Shown: positions 10,554-22,108, counted from the stretch's first letter. The stretch: DNA of 64,000 nucleotides from Metaphire vulgaris (GCA_018105865.1 CM030872.1:5488516-5552515), one strand, 5' to 3'. Numbers and translations are program-made. Notes: a model not told the origin generated them from the letters alone.

Positions 10554-12109
10554 CACTGGTCAACAAGGTTTTTGTTTCCTGTGCAATTTCTGGTGTTCCA
10601 GGTAGATTTTATCATGCTGATTACAGGAATAATTTTGAAATTTTCCTATCACGTAAGTTTTTTGAGAAAAACTGATTATAAATTTTAAAATTATAAGAAT
10701 TTTAACAACGTGGTTTTCGAGAGTTATCTGAGTTATGGGTATTCAGGTTAGGCAAGAATCTTAGGTGACCACCATAACAGATGTAATATGCACTGCTGGA
10801 TCACTTAACTACATGGATTTTGAAAATTAGCATAATTAGGCATGTCCAAACATGCCCAGACGCGCCCAACCTGTCTTCAAGACTACATGCCTAGCATGTA
10901 TTGTTGCTATGGTTACGCAGTCCTATATAAATACCAAGCAGCACTAGGAAGCAGCTGCAGTCTTTCTATTTGATGAGATATAACTGTTTAGTTAAAGGAT
11001 GTGAATTGAATTTATTAACTAATTTAATTAAAGTTTCTGAAATGTCACGTCGATATCGCAATAGCAGTGACACGTTCAGCTACATCCGTGGAAATTTTAC
11101 GTTGAAATCACAGAAGCGGAGTATGACAGCAATCATAAAGAAAGGATATGAGTTATACTTTGGATGCAAAATTGGCGACCAGGACAAAGTATGGGCACCT
11201 CATATATGTTGTTCATCTTGTGCTACCAGTCTGCGAACTTGGCTTGCAGGTAGCGTCCATCCATGCCATTCGCCATACCAATGATATGGAGGGAACGGAA
11301 TAATCATGTAACGGATTGCTATTTCTGCATGACGAATGTTACAGGATTTTCTTCAAAGAATAGGAAGTCTATTGAGTATCCTAACCTTGCCTCGGCAATG
11401 AGACCAGTTCCACACGACGAGAGTCTTCCTGTTCCAAACCCCCCTCCCGAGTTTTGGACACTGGAGGACGAGGACGAGCATGCAGAGACAGATGAAATGC
11501 TGCAGATAGTTGATGATTCAGCTACGGAGTTTGAGCCATCGACATCCAGCATGTTGCCTGGACAGCCTTCAGGGATGTTGTTGCTAACTTTCTGGGCAAC
11601 TACAAGGCGCCAAACTATGTTGAACAAGTTGGAAATCTGCTACAAGCTTACAAGGCAATGAAATGCAACATGTCACTGAAGATACACTTCCTTCATTCTC
11701 ACTTGGACTTCTTCCCGGACAATCTCGGCGCCGTCAGTGATGAACATGGTGAAAGATTTCACAAAGACATTGCCAGCATCGAGAAACGCTACCAGGGAAA
11801 GTGGAGTCCGTCTATGCTCGGAGACTACTGTTGGTCACTGATACGCGAAGCACAGGACAGTGACTACAAATGAAAATCTACAGCAAAACATTTCTAATTT
11901 TCTCATGTCTTGTCATTATTGCCTAGATCCTTCTGTAGGATTATGTTGCAGAAGACGTTACAATACTAAATGCTAAATTGTCGATTTCTTAAAAACCTGA
12001 CGTGATACAGAAATTCTAAATACATATTTGTGTTCAGCAAGTCAAAATCTATTAGTTTCACCAAAATTTGTAGAGGAAACAAAAACTTGCATAAAATTTG
12101 TTGACCAGT

Positions 12110-12110
<1 letters not shown>
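10554..12110 (+). mobile_element. CACTG-ended DNA transposon (CACTA/Chapaev-like), 1,557 bp
   Basis: The left end CACTGGTCAACAAGG and the reverse complement of the right end, CACTGGTCAACAAATTT, form terminal inverted repeats. The similarity extends past TTTTTGTTTCCT for about 60 bp with gaps. The flanks are TAA at 10,551-10,553 and 12,111-12,113, a possible 3-bp target duplication, although the right flank is itself a TAA microsatellite. CACTG ends with a 2-4 bp duplication fit the CMC (CACTA-Mirage-Chapaev) group. The element encloses the ORF remnant at 10,970-11,873. Confidence 0.7.
10970..11873 (+). pseudogene. Internally deleted ORF of the CACTG-ended transposon (unnamed protein family)
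   Basis: Three consecutive frames form one decayed protein. The N-terminus has YFGCKIGDQDK, WAPHICCSSC and PFAIPMIWRE, then NHVTDCYFCMTNV, an apparent Cys-rich metal-binding region. An acidic linker follows (EDEDEHAETDE). The C-terminus has CNMSLKIHFLHSHLDFF, EHGERFHKDI and KRYQGKWSPSMLGDYCW. I recall this architecture from large uncharacterised multi-copy families in invertebrates, where the protein is much longer, so the catalytic middle is probably deleted near 11,570. Further fragments lie at 37,230-37,490, 46,090-46,400 and 47,892-48,075. Transposase function is inferred from its position between inverted repeats. Confidence 0.6.
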
Positions 12111-12146
<36 letters not shown>

Positions 12147-12155
12147 CAACAACAA

Positions 12156-12579
12156 TCTATCATATTAAAATCGTTATTCTGTATGTCTGTTACCTTCAAG
12201 CGTTCTGATTGGTTGACTATTGGTAGACCGTTTAGTCCTTACGTCGCGATGCGTTGGTGGGCGATGTTCGAAGACGACGTTGCTATTGGTAACAATTGTT
12301 CGTAGTTTAGCACGGTTTAGTCGAGTCATTGCAGCGTCAGAGGGGTGGGCGTGCGACGACGTTGCAACGTACATTTTAACGTACACAAAAAATGCGTGTA
12401 CAGCGTCACAAATGGTCACAGTTGCGTGATTTTAACGTACATAGGCCTAATTATTACGTGGCGCAGAGCTTGGCTAGGTGGCGTATGTACAGTACATCAC
12501 TGAAATGTTGTTCAACATGAATTCAATGATTGGGTTTTAGTATTATCCTGCACTGCGAGCGAAGCGAGCATCTTTCTAG
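12156..12579 (+). mobile_element. Short non-autonomous Helitron (family I), 424 bp
   Basis: It begins TCTATCATATTAAAATC and ends GCGAAGCGAGCATCTTTCTAG. It sits between A (12,155) and T (12,580), with no target duplication: the TC...CTRR, A/T-target rule of Helitrons. Relatives with the same start and end lie at 22,107-22,562 (minus) and 40,146-40,472 (plus). The right flank is an AAT/ATT array. Confidence 0.8.
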
Positions 12580-12582
12580 TAA

Positions 12583-12975
<393 letters not shown>

Positions 12976-13013
12976 GTGTATATATATAATATTAATGTCA
13001 CCGATATATAATA

Positions 13014-13333
<320 letters not shown>

Positions 13334-13341
13334 ATATGAGA

Positions 13342-13865
13342 TTGGTGTCCTTGTTTTTTTAAATACTGCAGTCTGGCCAACCTCAATATTTAAAATCTAC
13401 GTTAAACCATCCGAAACATTATCATTCAACAAGATTTGCTGATTCGTTGTTAAATGTAGATAGTACATTTTATTATTAGTCTGTCTTGCTGTTTCCCTCT
13501 GACTGATCTCTGGAATGACCTGGTGTTTTGCGGATGGATTTGCGGATGGATCGATTGATACCCTTGAGTATTAGAAATGGTGCTATACAGCAAGACAGAC
13601 TATGGAGGAAATGCTAATTGGAAGAGATGCGTTTTAAGCCTAGATCTGAAAATGCTCAGTTTATTGGAAGATCTGACAACCAGAGGGATAGTGTTCCAGA
13701 TTTTTGGCCCAGACATAGAAAAAGCTCTTTCAGTATTTGTTCTAGGTACATTTAACAATAAATCAGCAAATCTTGTTCAATGATAATGTTTCGGATGGTT
13801 TAACATAGATTTTAAATATTGAGGTTGGCCAGACTGCAGTATTTTCAAAACAAGGACACCAGTCT
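13342..13865. repeat. Inverted repeat, ~120-bp arms around a LINE C-terminal fragment
   Basis: The left arm (13,342-13,458) and right arm (13,748-13,865) are reverse complements with only a few differences; both contain CTGCAGTCTGGCCAACCTCA or its complement. The spacer holds a minus-strand LINE end (GPKIWNTIPLVVRSS, FRSRLKTHLFQLAFPP) at 13,560-13,750, so the right arm is LINE 3' sequence and the left arm an inverted copy of its upstream part. Confidence 0.75.
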
Positions 13866-13977
13866 TAAATGCAAGTATCTGTTCTACCGGCAGCCGGGTG
13901 TAACGTTTGAAGGACAGGTCTAATGTAATCATGTTTACGAGTTTTTGTAATGGCTAATGCTTATGACGCTATTGGTG

Positions 13978-14289
13978 CTATGCGAAGAATGTGACGATGG
14001 ACTTCATTTTCATAAACTGACATATTTCTCGCACCAACGTACCCCTGTCCAATGTTGATAATTGTCTGTTGAGCTGGTCTGCCCAACCTGCATCAGTGAG
14101 ATCTGTCGCGATTTGAAGTAAACGTTGTTTCAACTCTATGAATTCACCATCTCTGCCACGAGCGTAAACAAACGCTTTAGCTGCTCCGACAGTGTACATA
14201 CACCAACGAACAACTCGAGATATGGGCAGAATATTTTCAGTGAGCTCCTCAACAGAGACAAACCAAGAATGAAAAGAGAGCCAAAGCAC
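13978..14289 (-). other. Unassigned minus-strand ORF, 103 codons
   Basis: The frame has balanced, protein-like composition with amphipathic helical character (GAAKAFVYARGRDGEFIELK, then QRLLQIATDLTDAGWADQL). It ends near TTTCACATTCTTCGCATAG. No family recognised. There is no clear splice context. It may be an exon of an unknown gene or a transposon scrap. The flanks 13,866-13,977 and 14,290-14,546 show nothing else. Confidence 0.35.
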
Positions 14290-14546
14290 AGATTGAAAGA
14301 CCCTTATCGGTTGGGGAAATAAACAAGGGGAATGCCAAATTTAAAAAATGGCAAAGCGACAGACCATAAATAACACGGCAGCAGAAGCTTTTTGAATGCA
14401 GACATCACAAACTCGGCTGAAATGCTTATATCATTTATTGGGATAAATTTGGCAGCAAGACGAGATCCCGAATGAATTGAAAGAAGGATTTATTGTAACG
14501 TGCCGCCGAACCTATGCTAAAATGCCAGACTCCTATTTTAAAATGG

Positions 14547-14802
14547 GAAGATAGATGAGTGGTAATATCACTGGGCAGGCACGCCGACGGAACGGGTTCA
14601 ATCCCGTAGGAGCCCCTAAGGTCGACTCAGCCTTAATCGCTAGAGGGCGATAGTAACATCAAAATGAGTAGGTTCGGCGGAAGAGACTGGCCACCGTCCG
14701 CCGATGTATGGCTTAGCCACCTATGGGCTGTTGGCTACAAAATACGGGGATCAGCACCGGACCCTACGGGCATTGAGCCTACGGGTGAAACCTTTACTTT
14801 TT
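14547..14802 (+). mobile_element. tRNA-derived SINE (family A), 256 bp, with 13-bp target duplication
   Basis: TATTTTAAAATGG occurs exactly at 14,534-14,546 and 14,803-14,815. The head carries an A-box-like GAGTGGTAATATCA and the B-box GGTTCAATCCC. The body contains CCTAAGGTCGACTCAGCC and the 3' end is CCTTTACTTTTT. RNA polymerase III transcription is inferred from the boxes. Other copies: 17,905-18,175 (minus), 52,440-52,560 (minus, partial) and a related head at 54,368-54,450. Confidence 0.85.
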
Positions 14803-14933
14803 TATTTTAAAATGGTACCTGACAGAGTGATTTTTTTAAAGATTTAGAGATGCAGTTGACGTAAATCTTAAGAGCAGTCAAGAAGGATTAAGAAAATACA
14901 GATAATGCTTGGATCAAATAGTTACCTTTTACG

Positions 14934-15281
14934 ATGCATAGTGTAACAGCCTATAGAATGGAACGTGCGTACATCAACTTTGCTGACTTTGAAAAGGCCT
15001 TTGATAGTGTATATAGAGAATTCTTATGGGAGTTAATGAGACATTATGGTATTCTCAAAAAGATAATGCATAATCCAGCTCAATTGACCAAATTTGAATC
15101 TCTGAAATCTGTAGTACTAGGAGATTCCACTGTTGTCCCTAGAAGTACTTCTGCTCGCAACCTTGGTGTGATATTTGACTCTTCCCTCTCTGTTACAAGT
15201 CACGTAAATTGAGTCTGCAGAATTTCTCATTATCATATTAGGGACATCTATCGCATCAAACAGCTCCTCCCTAAGCTCCTC

Positions 15282-15343
<62 letters not shown>

Positions 15344-16438
15344 GACCTCATAGACCTCTTAAAGTAAGGACTGACGTCTGCCATGCTCGGGTCCGCGAAC
15401 TTTGGTCCTTTGAGTTTTTAACACCATAGCGTCTGTTAACTACTGCAACTGGAGTTTGTACAGTAATAGAGCTAAGAAATTTTGTAGTCACACTCATAAA
15501 TTAACTCTCTACGCACCACAAGTAACCAGAATTTGATGACATAATTACACTGCAGAATACGTTGATTTTAAAACGATATATAAAGCATGTTAAAATCAAT
15601 GCATTTCGCATAGGCATAGGCATAGGATGCTGCTGATCTAGGCCGAATATATATATATATACATATATATACATATATATGATGATCAGGCCATGCTAGC
15701 AAGCAATCAAAAAGGGCTTCAGGAAGTAATGGATAAACTGATACAAGTGTCAGAAAAGTATGGAATGAGAATCAATACAAAAAAGACTAAAGTTATGGTA
15801 ATAAGTAAAAAAGAAGGAATGAGAGCAGACATAAAGGTTTACGGACAGATCATAGAGCAAGTGAAGGAATTTAGCTATCTAGGAAGTCTGATAACAACCG
15901 ATGCCAGATGCAATAAAGAGATAAGAAGACGTATAGCAATAGCAAAAGAAGCTTTTACAAGAGAAAGGAGCTGATGCAAAGTAAACTAAAACTAAACCTA
16001 AAAAGAGATTGGTAAAACATTGATATGGAGTGTGGCGTTGTATGGGGCGGAGACGTGGACAATGAGAAAGGAAGATATAAAACGATTAGAGGCTTTTGAA
16101 ATGTGGATTTGGAGGAAAATGCTAAAAGTAAAATACACAGAGCATAAGACAAACGAGGAAGTCATGAAGGAGATAGAAGAAGAAAGAAGCCTGATAGATA
16201 CAATCCGGAAAAGGCAGAGAAATTGGATGGGACATGTCCTCCGGCATGACTCTCTACTAAGAACAATAATCGAAGGAAAAATGGAGGGAAAGAGAGTGAG
16301 AGGTAGACCGAGAAAGATGATGTTGGAGTGGATGATGAATAAAGGATATCAGGAACTCAAAGAAGAAGCAAGCAATCGATCGGAGTGGAATAACACTGGA
16401 TACCTGGACCTGTCGAGAGACAGAAACACTGATGATGA

Positions 16439-16440
<2 letters not shown>
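14934..16440 (+). mobile_element. RTE-type LINE, interrupted by a second LINE fragment
   Basis: 14,934-15,070 carries RT motif A (INFADFEKAFDSVYREFLW). 15,076-15,285 is a CR1/L2 scrap matching 2,060-2,260 in inverse (STSARNLGVIFDS), followed by (TA)n. RTE coding resumes near 15,681 with DDQAMLAS, then GMRINTKKTKVM, EFSYLGSLIT, LYGAETWTM and the usual RTE C-terminus (GHVLRHDSLL, GRPRKMM). A frameshift at about 15,960 and the insertion inactivate it. The 3' end runs into GATGATGAT and (AT)n. Confidence 0.75.
15286..15345. repeat. (TA)n microsatellite
   Basis: About 55 bp of TA repeats inside the disrupted RTE element. The following 15,346-15,680 has no recognised feature. Confidence 0.9.

Positions 16441-16515
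<75 letters not shown>
16430..16515. repeat. (GAT)n(AT)n array at an RTE 3' end
   Basis: GATGATGATGAT followed by about 75 bp of AT repeats, directly after the RTE C-terminus. Confidence 0.9.
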
Positions 16516-16518
<3 letters not shown>

Positions 16519-16601
16519 ATTAGCATCGGAATCTAGGAGGCAAGAATTCAGCTTTACATGCATTGAGTAGAATAGCAACATCATTACCATGATTATAGTT
16601 C

Positions 16602-16813
16602 AGTGGCGTAGCCAGGCTTCTGAAGTAGGGGAGATATGTAGAATATCGGGTAAACATGGCTCGTCAAGAAGTTATTCGCAAATTCATGTATTCTCTTCGA
16701 TCATGTTACCTAATAGGCTACCCTCCCCGAAATTTCTCTGCGGTCTTGCTCGATTTCAACGGCCGGGGTCCCTGCCAGAATAGGAGGCCGGTCCCCCCGT
16801 GGCTACGCCAATG
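16602..16813. mobile_element. Short MITE with CAGTGGCGTAGCC ends
   Basis: The left end CAGTGGCGTAGCCAGG and the reverse complement of the right end, CATTGGCGTAGCCACGG, are inverted repeats about 210 bp apart. The same terminus recurs at 5,190 and 16,984. hAT-type is suggested by the ends, but I could not define a target duplication. Confidence 0.5.
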
Positions 16814-17099
16814 ATACGCCAATGTAGTCAAATGGTTGCTTGGAACCGTTCCTCGTTTTATTCACCCAGTTATCAGCCAATATTGAACCCAGGGAAGTAG
16901 CCAGGATCTGAGAATTAGGAGGCACGGAGGCACCGTCGCGTATGCACACAAACTTCTGAATTCAGTTGTACCACAAGATGGCAGTGGCGTAGCCAAGAGT
17001 GCAGAATAGGGCACACATTTTTCGACCCTAATGTTTCGACGAGCCAAAAAGATCATCGTCTCAGACGCTTTGTGTGATTTGCTATTACTATTCCTAAAT

Positions 17100-17355
17100 A
17101 GCCCTGTGGGAGACCAAATCCCAATGGAATCGTAGGCTCAAACCGTAGTCGTAGGTTCCGCTATGGTGTGCAGCCCCCTGTGGTGGGGAGGGCAAGATCA
17201 CCCTGTGCTGACATAGGGAAAATTTAAAATGATCTACGCACTCACATTACATTTTAGGATTTTAAATTTTGTTATATGTGATAACATGAACGTTTGCGAT
17301 AAATCGGATAAGGAGACAGCCGCTCTCCCCCGTCATTTTTGACAGGTTAACAGCT
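17100..17355 (+). mobile_element. Helitron 3' fragment (GC-rich family II)
   Basis: 17,115-17,200 matches the reverse complement of 8,939-8,995. The end GACAGGTTAACAGCTAG at about 17,340-17,355 resembles the 3' end of the Helitron at 53,472-54,136. Confidence 0.5.
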
Positions 17356-17904
17356 AGCTTGTATATATTTCTCTCGACGCCTTTTAACGTTCATGCCATC
17401 TTAGCTATAATAAATTCCTACTTACAGTACTTAATTATTCGTGGTCTTTCGACTCTAGTGATTATACAAATACTTCCGGTTCTCTAGTGGAGGCGAGCGA
17501 TCGCATTGTTTAATGTAGAGTATTTAGATTTAGTGACATATTTTAACTAAAAATAAAAAACCCGAATAAATGTCTTCTATTTCGAAAAAAGAAAAGACGG
17601 AGAAGAAAAGAGAGTTCTTTAAGTGAAGTTGGACGAGTTATGTGTGTGTCCGAGGCCAGCAATAAAATTCAATGTATCGTCTGCCAACAAAGAATAGCAG
17701 TTCCGAAGGAATGTAACGTGCGTCGACACTACGAAAGAATGCACCGTGAGAAATATGACGCGTATGAGGGCAAAATAAGAGATGACAAAGTTGAGCATTT
17801 GAAAGTCAGCATTAAGGAAACAAAGAAATTTCTTTACCAATGCAAGTCAGTCCAGTGAAGATTCAGTAAGAGCAAGTTTTGCGATAAGTGAAAGCCTGAA
17901 CGGT

Positions 17905-18175
17905 AATGGTAAAGGTAGGTCCCGTACTCGAGTCCGAGCGTGTTGTTCCGGCGCTAATCTCCTGCCTGGGCAATCGGCGGCGTAGGTGGTATAAGCCATC
18001 AATCTGGGGTAGCTTGCCATTACTTTCCACAGACCTTAACGCTGCTCCTCAGTTTACCACCGCCCTCTAGCGAGAAAGGCTGAGTCGACCTTAGGGCTCC
18101 TGTGGGAATTGAACCCGCGACCTTCTGCTCCATCGTCCAGCGCTGTTACCACTCTTCTAACTTCCCGTCCAGAGT
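17905..18175 (-). mobile_element. tRNA-derived SINE (family A), inserted in the hAT pseudogene
   Basis: The reverse complement shows GAAGAGTGGTAACAGC (A-box-like), CGGGTTCAATTCCC (B-box) and CCTAAGGTCGACTCAGCC, matching the copy at 14,547. The insertion postdates the hAT element. Confidence 0.8.
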
Positions 18176-18827
18176 AAAATGATTGCCCTTTACAGAGGGT
18201 TTCTTCGTAAAAGAATGCCTTTTAAAGGTCAGTGACATTTTATGCCCTGATAGCAAGAAATTGTTTGAAGGCATAGGCTTGTCAGTTGTCACCCCAATAC
18301 AGTAGCAACCAGAACTACAGATTTAGCAACTTATGGAAAAACAATGAAGTGAATCTGCCAAGGACTTTGAAGCATTTTTAATTGCTCTCGACGAAAGCAC
18401 CGATGTGTCAGATACTGCACAGTGTGCTGTATTTATCAGAGGTGTTGACTCCAGTTTCGATCTGAGAGAAGAATTCCTAGATTTATACCATTGAAGACCA
18501 TTGGACGTGATTTATATCAAGCCCTCGAAAAATGCATTGAGAAATATGGATTGCCATGGAATAAACTTGTGTCGTTGGACACATACGGTACACCATCAAT
18601 GTGTTCTAAAAACGTAGGTATAGTTGGGTTGGTAAGAAAGAAATTAAACAGCCTTGAAACAAAAACACCTGGAATCATCTTCATCAGCATGCATTGCATT
18701 TTGCATCAAGAAGTCCTTTGTAGTCAAAGTCTACAAATGAAAGAAGTGATGGACGTTAAAAGTTAAAACAATCAACTTCATTCGTTCTCGGGGCTGAATC
18801 ACAGGCAGTTTACAATATTTCTTGCTG

Positions 18828-18873
18828 ATCCTTGCAGCAAGTGCAGAGTATACTCTGCACTTGCTGCAAGGAT
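18828..18873. repeat. Perfect 46-bp palindrome
   Basis: The 23 bases 18,828-18,850 (ATCCTTGCAGCAAG...) are followed directly by their exact reverse complement, 18,851-18,873. It lies inside the hAT pseudogene and breaks its frame. Confidence 0.95.
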
Positions 18874-19358
18874 TTGTACGTTTGGCAGTATGTGAACAAT
18901 TCTTCTCTTCCATGAAGGTTAACAACTCTGTCCTCAGGTCAATACTCGATTATGAACATTTGCAAGCAACACTAAGATTGGCTTCTTCTCGTAAATTCGA
19001 ACCTAATATAGAGGTTCTTGTTGATGCAAAACGATGCCAGCTAAGTAGCCAGAAAAATATGAAAAACTGTCTGAAACATGCAACCTAATAAGGTAATTAT
19101 CTTAAAATTAAATAATATGGCTCTAAATTAATTAAATATAATATATTATAACTCTTGTAAAACAATTTGACTATGTTCTTATTTCATTGTGTTTTTGTAC
19201 ACTTTATCATTGTCAAAAAATTCGGGCGTTGCGGCCCTCGGGAAACTGTACAAGTCCTCATGCGGCCCCCGGAGAAATTTGAGATTCTTAGCCTAACCCA
19301 TGCCCGTCGATAGAGGCAGGAGGACCATGGGCGTGACCATAAAATGTCTAACACGTGG

Positions 19359-19362
<4 letters not shown>

Positions 19363-19440
<78 letters not shown>
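19363..19440. repeat. (CA)n(TA)n compound microsatellite
   Basis: About 30 bp of CA repeats and then 48 bp of TA repeats, just before the RTE LINE. Confidence 0.95.
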
Positions 19441-19441
<1 letters not shown>

Positions 19442-22053
19442 GGCAAGATTTAGGACAAAATTTGGAAGAATGACAGTAATACAAGTATATGCACCTACAA
19501 GCAGCAGCTTAGAAGAAGCAATAGATCAATACTACAATGACTTACAGAGTACAGTAAGTGCAGTACCACGGTATGACATGTTAGTCATAATCGGAGACTG
19601 GAATGCAAAAGTTGGCAGAGATAATGAAACTTGGGGTGGTACAATTGAAAAATACGGAACAGGAGAATCAAATGAAAGAGGAGAGCGTCTTTTAGACCTC
19701 TGTGCAACCAATAAACTATCAATCATGAACACTTTCTTTGAAAAACGAGAAGACAAACGTTGGACCTGGATATCACCAGACGGAACAACTAAGAATCTGA
19801 TAGATTACATCATAATAAACAGAAGATGGAAGTCAAGCATACAGGATGTAAGATCATGCTCAGCCCAAATAGGATCAGACCACAAGCTTGTAATGGCAAA
19901 AATAAAAATGAGACTAAGGAGAGAACAGAAAACAAATAATAGGGTAATCTTTGATGTAGCAAAACTAGACAATGAAGAAACTAAGACAAAGTATGAATCT
20001 CAACTTAAAGCAAAAGTAAATAGCACAGCACCAGGTTGAAGAGCAGTGGCAAGGAATAAAAGAAGCTATTAAAGAAGCAGCCATGGAAGTTATTGGAAAA
20101 AGGAAAGGAAACTCTGAAAAAGAATGGGTGAGTCAAGAAGTAAAAAATTTAAGCCAACAAAGAAAAAAATTGCGTATCGATGGGACAGACAAACATCAGG
20201 TGAACTGGCTGACAAGATAAATTAAAAGGAAACTGAAAGAAGATAGAGAAATATGGATATACAAGAATTGTGAAGAAATACAGAACAATTTTAATGCCCA
20301 CAGGACCAGGGATGCTTATAAAGGAATAAAACGAATAAGTGATGAATTCCAAATGAAAATTACAACCATCAAAAATAAAGAAGGCATTACACTAACACAA
20401 GATCATGAAATACAAAAGAGATGGAAAGAACATTTTGAAGAACTGTATAACCTAAATACTGCAGCGGATAAAGACATACTACTTCAAGTGCCAAGTACGA
20501 ATCTTCATAAAACCACAGAAAACATACTAAAAGAAGAGGTAGAGCAGGCCATAAAAGAACTGAAAAGGAACAAAGCACCAGGAATAGATGGCATACCTGC
20601 AGAACTATTGAAAGCAGGTGGAGAAACAATGACAGACCTGCTACATGACCTTTTCAATAAAATATACAAAGATGAAACAGTCCCAGATGATTGGGGAAAA
20701 GGAATGATTGTACCCATCTACAAAAGGAAGGGTGATAAAGAAGACTGCAGTAACTACCGAGGAATAACGCTGTTGAGTACACCAAGCAAAGTCTTCTCCA
20801 AGGTATTTCAAAAAAGAATAAGCAAATATGTAGAAGAAATTATGGGTGAAGAGCAGGCAGGCTTCCGTCCTGGGCGAAGTACAATTGATCAACTCTTTGT
20901 CATAAGGCAGTTACTGGAAAAAACAATCGAGGCAAACAAGAGCTGTTATATTAACTACATCGATTACAAACAGGCCTTTGACTCAGTGTGGCAGGAAGGG
21001 TTGTGGCAAGCAATGGCATACAGGCATTGAAGAAAAACTCATCCGTTTAATACAGGCAATATATCAGAAGTCAGAAAGTGCAGTGAAATTAGATACTGAA
21101 ATGTCACAATGGTTTAAGACAAATGTAGGACTGAGACAAGGATGCATGTTGTCTCCAACACTTTTCATTATCATTCTGGATGTAATTTTTAGAATAGCAA
21201 TTGGTGATCTGGACATAGGCATAAAATGTAGTGGAGAAAAATTAAACAATCTAAAATTTGCAGACGATGTCAGCCTGATAACAGACAACAAATCAGATCT
21301 TCAAACACTGACCAATGAAGTCAATCTAACAAGCAAAAGATTTGGACTAACTATCAACCCAAAGAAAACGAAAACCATGGCAGTCAGCAGAAAGGGAAAA
21401 GCTCAAATCAAAATAGCACTAGATAACACAACAATAGAACAAGTCGAAAGTTTCACCTATGTTGGAGGAGAAATTGTCAGTAATGGAAGTCACCAAGAAG
21501 ACATAAAACAAAAAATCGCCAAAGGACTACAAACGATGGGGAGATTGCGAAAAATCTGGAGCAGCAAGGCCATAAACATAAAAACAAAAGTGACAATATA
21601 CAACACCATAGTAGTCCCACAAATTATATATGGAGCAGAAACATGGAGCATGAAAGAAACAGACGAAAGGAGGCTACTGGTGGCCGAAATGACGTGCTTG
21701 CGGAGAATCCTGGGAGTAACCCGACTACAAAAAATAAGAAACGAAGACATCAGACAACGTCTCAACATGAAGGATACAATAAACGACAAAATTAGAAGAA
21801 AAAGACTAAAATGGTATGGGCATGTCAACAGAATGGATGAAAGGAGACTACCATACAAGGCACTCTACACTCAAATAGAAGGAAACAAAGGAAGAGGAAG
21901 ACCCAGGAAAAAGTGGATGGACAACATCAGAGAAGACATGAACATGAAAGGAATTACAATAGTAGAAGGACGACGATTGACAGAAGATAGAACTTCTTGG
22001 AAGCATTTTGTGTCTAGCTATTGCCGCTGATGAGCTGGCAGAAAGCAAAGATG

Positions 22054-22105
<52 letters not shown>
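19441..22105 (+). mobile_element. Nearly intact RTE-type LINE (5' truncated)
   Basis: The endonuclease half (19,441-20,035) has MTVIQVYAPT, GDWNAKVG, LIDYIIIN and GSDHKLV. The RT domain (20,353-22,030) has NKAPGIDGIPAELL, GFRPGRSTIDQLF, motif A INYIDYKQAFDSV, motif B GLRQGCMLSPTLF, motif C FADDVSLI, then INPKKTKTMAVS, IYGAETWSMK and the RTE ending (GHVNRMDERRL, GRGRPRKKWMDN, stop near 22,030). Lesions are few: a TGA at about 20,037, a TAA near 20,219 and a frameshift near 21,028. The 3' end leads into GATGATTATATA and (TA)n. Full RTEs are about 3.2 kb, so only the N-terminal endonuclease is missing. Confidence 0.9.

Positions 22106-22106
<1 letters not shown>

Positions 22107-22108
<2 letters not shown>

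Larger units (their letters stand above)
17640..19285 (+). pseudogene. hAT transposase pseudogene (GTF2IRD2/Zaphod-like), split by a SINE
   Basis: The N-terminal part (17,640-17,858) has a CxxC...HxxxxH-type zinc finger (CIVCQQRIAVPKECNVRRHY, then ERMHREKYDAY). A SINE occupies 17,905-18,175. Transposase resumes with LIALDESTDVSDTAQCAVF (one DDE acidic region), QALEKCIEKYGLPWNKLVS, SMCSKNVGIVGLV, HCILHQEVLCS and NFIRSRG. A C-terminal piece follows at 18,822-19,088. GC-rich hAT-like terminal sequence (GCGGCCCTCGGGAAACTG) lies at 19,230-19,280. Frameshifts and stops make it inactive. Confidence 0.75.

Noticed and set aside
14547..14620. tRNA gene
   Set aside because: A- and B-box-like sequences are present, but there is no complete cloverleaf. 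They head a SINE with a target duplication. The same holds at 17,905-18,175, 24,765 and 54,368.
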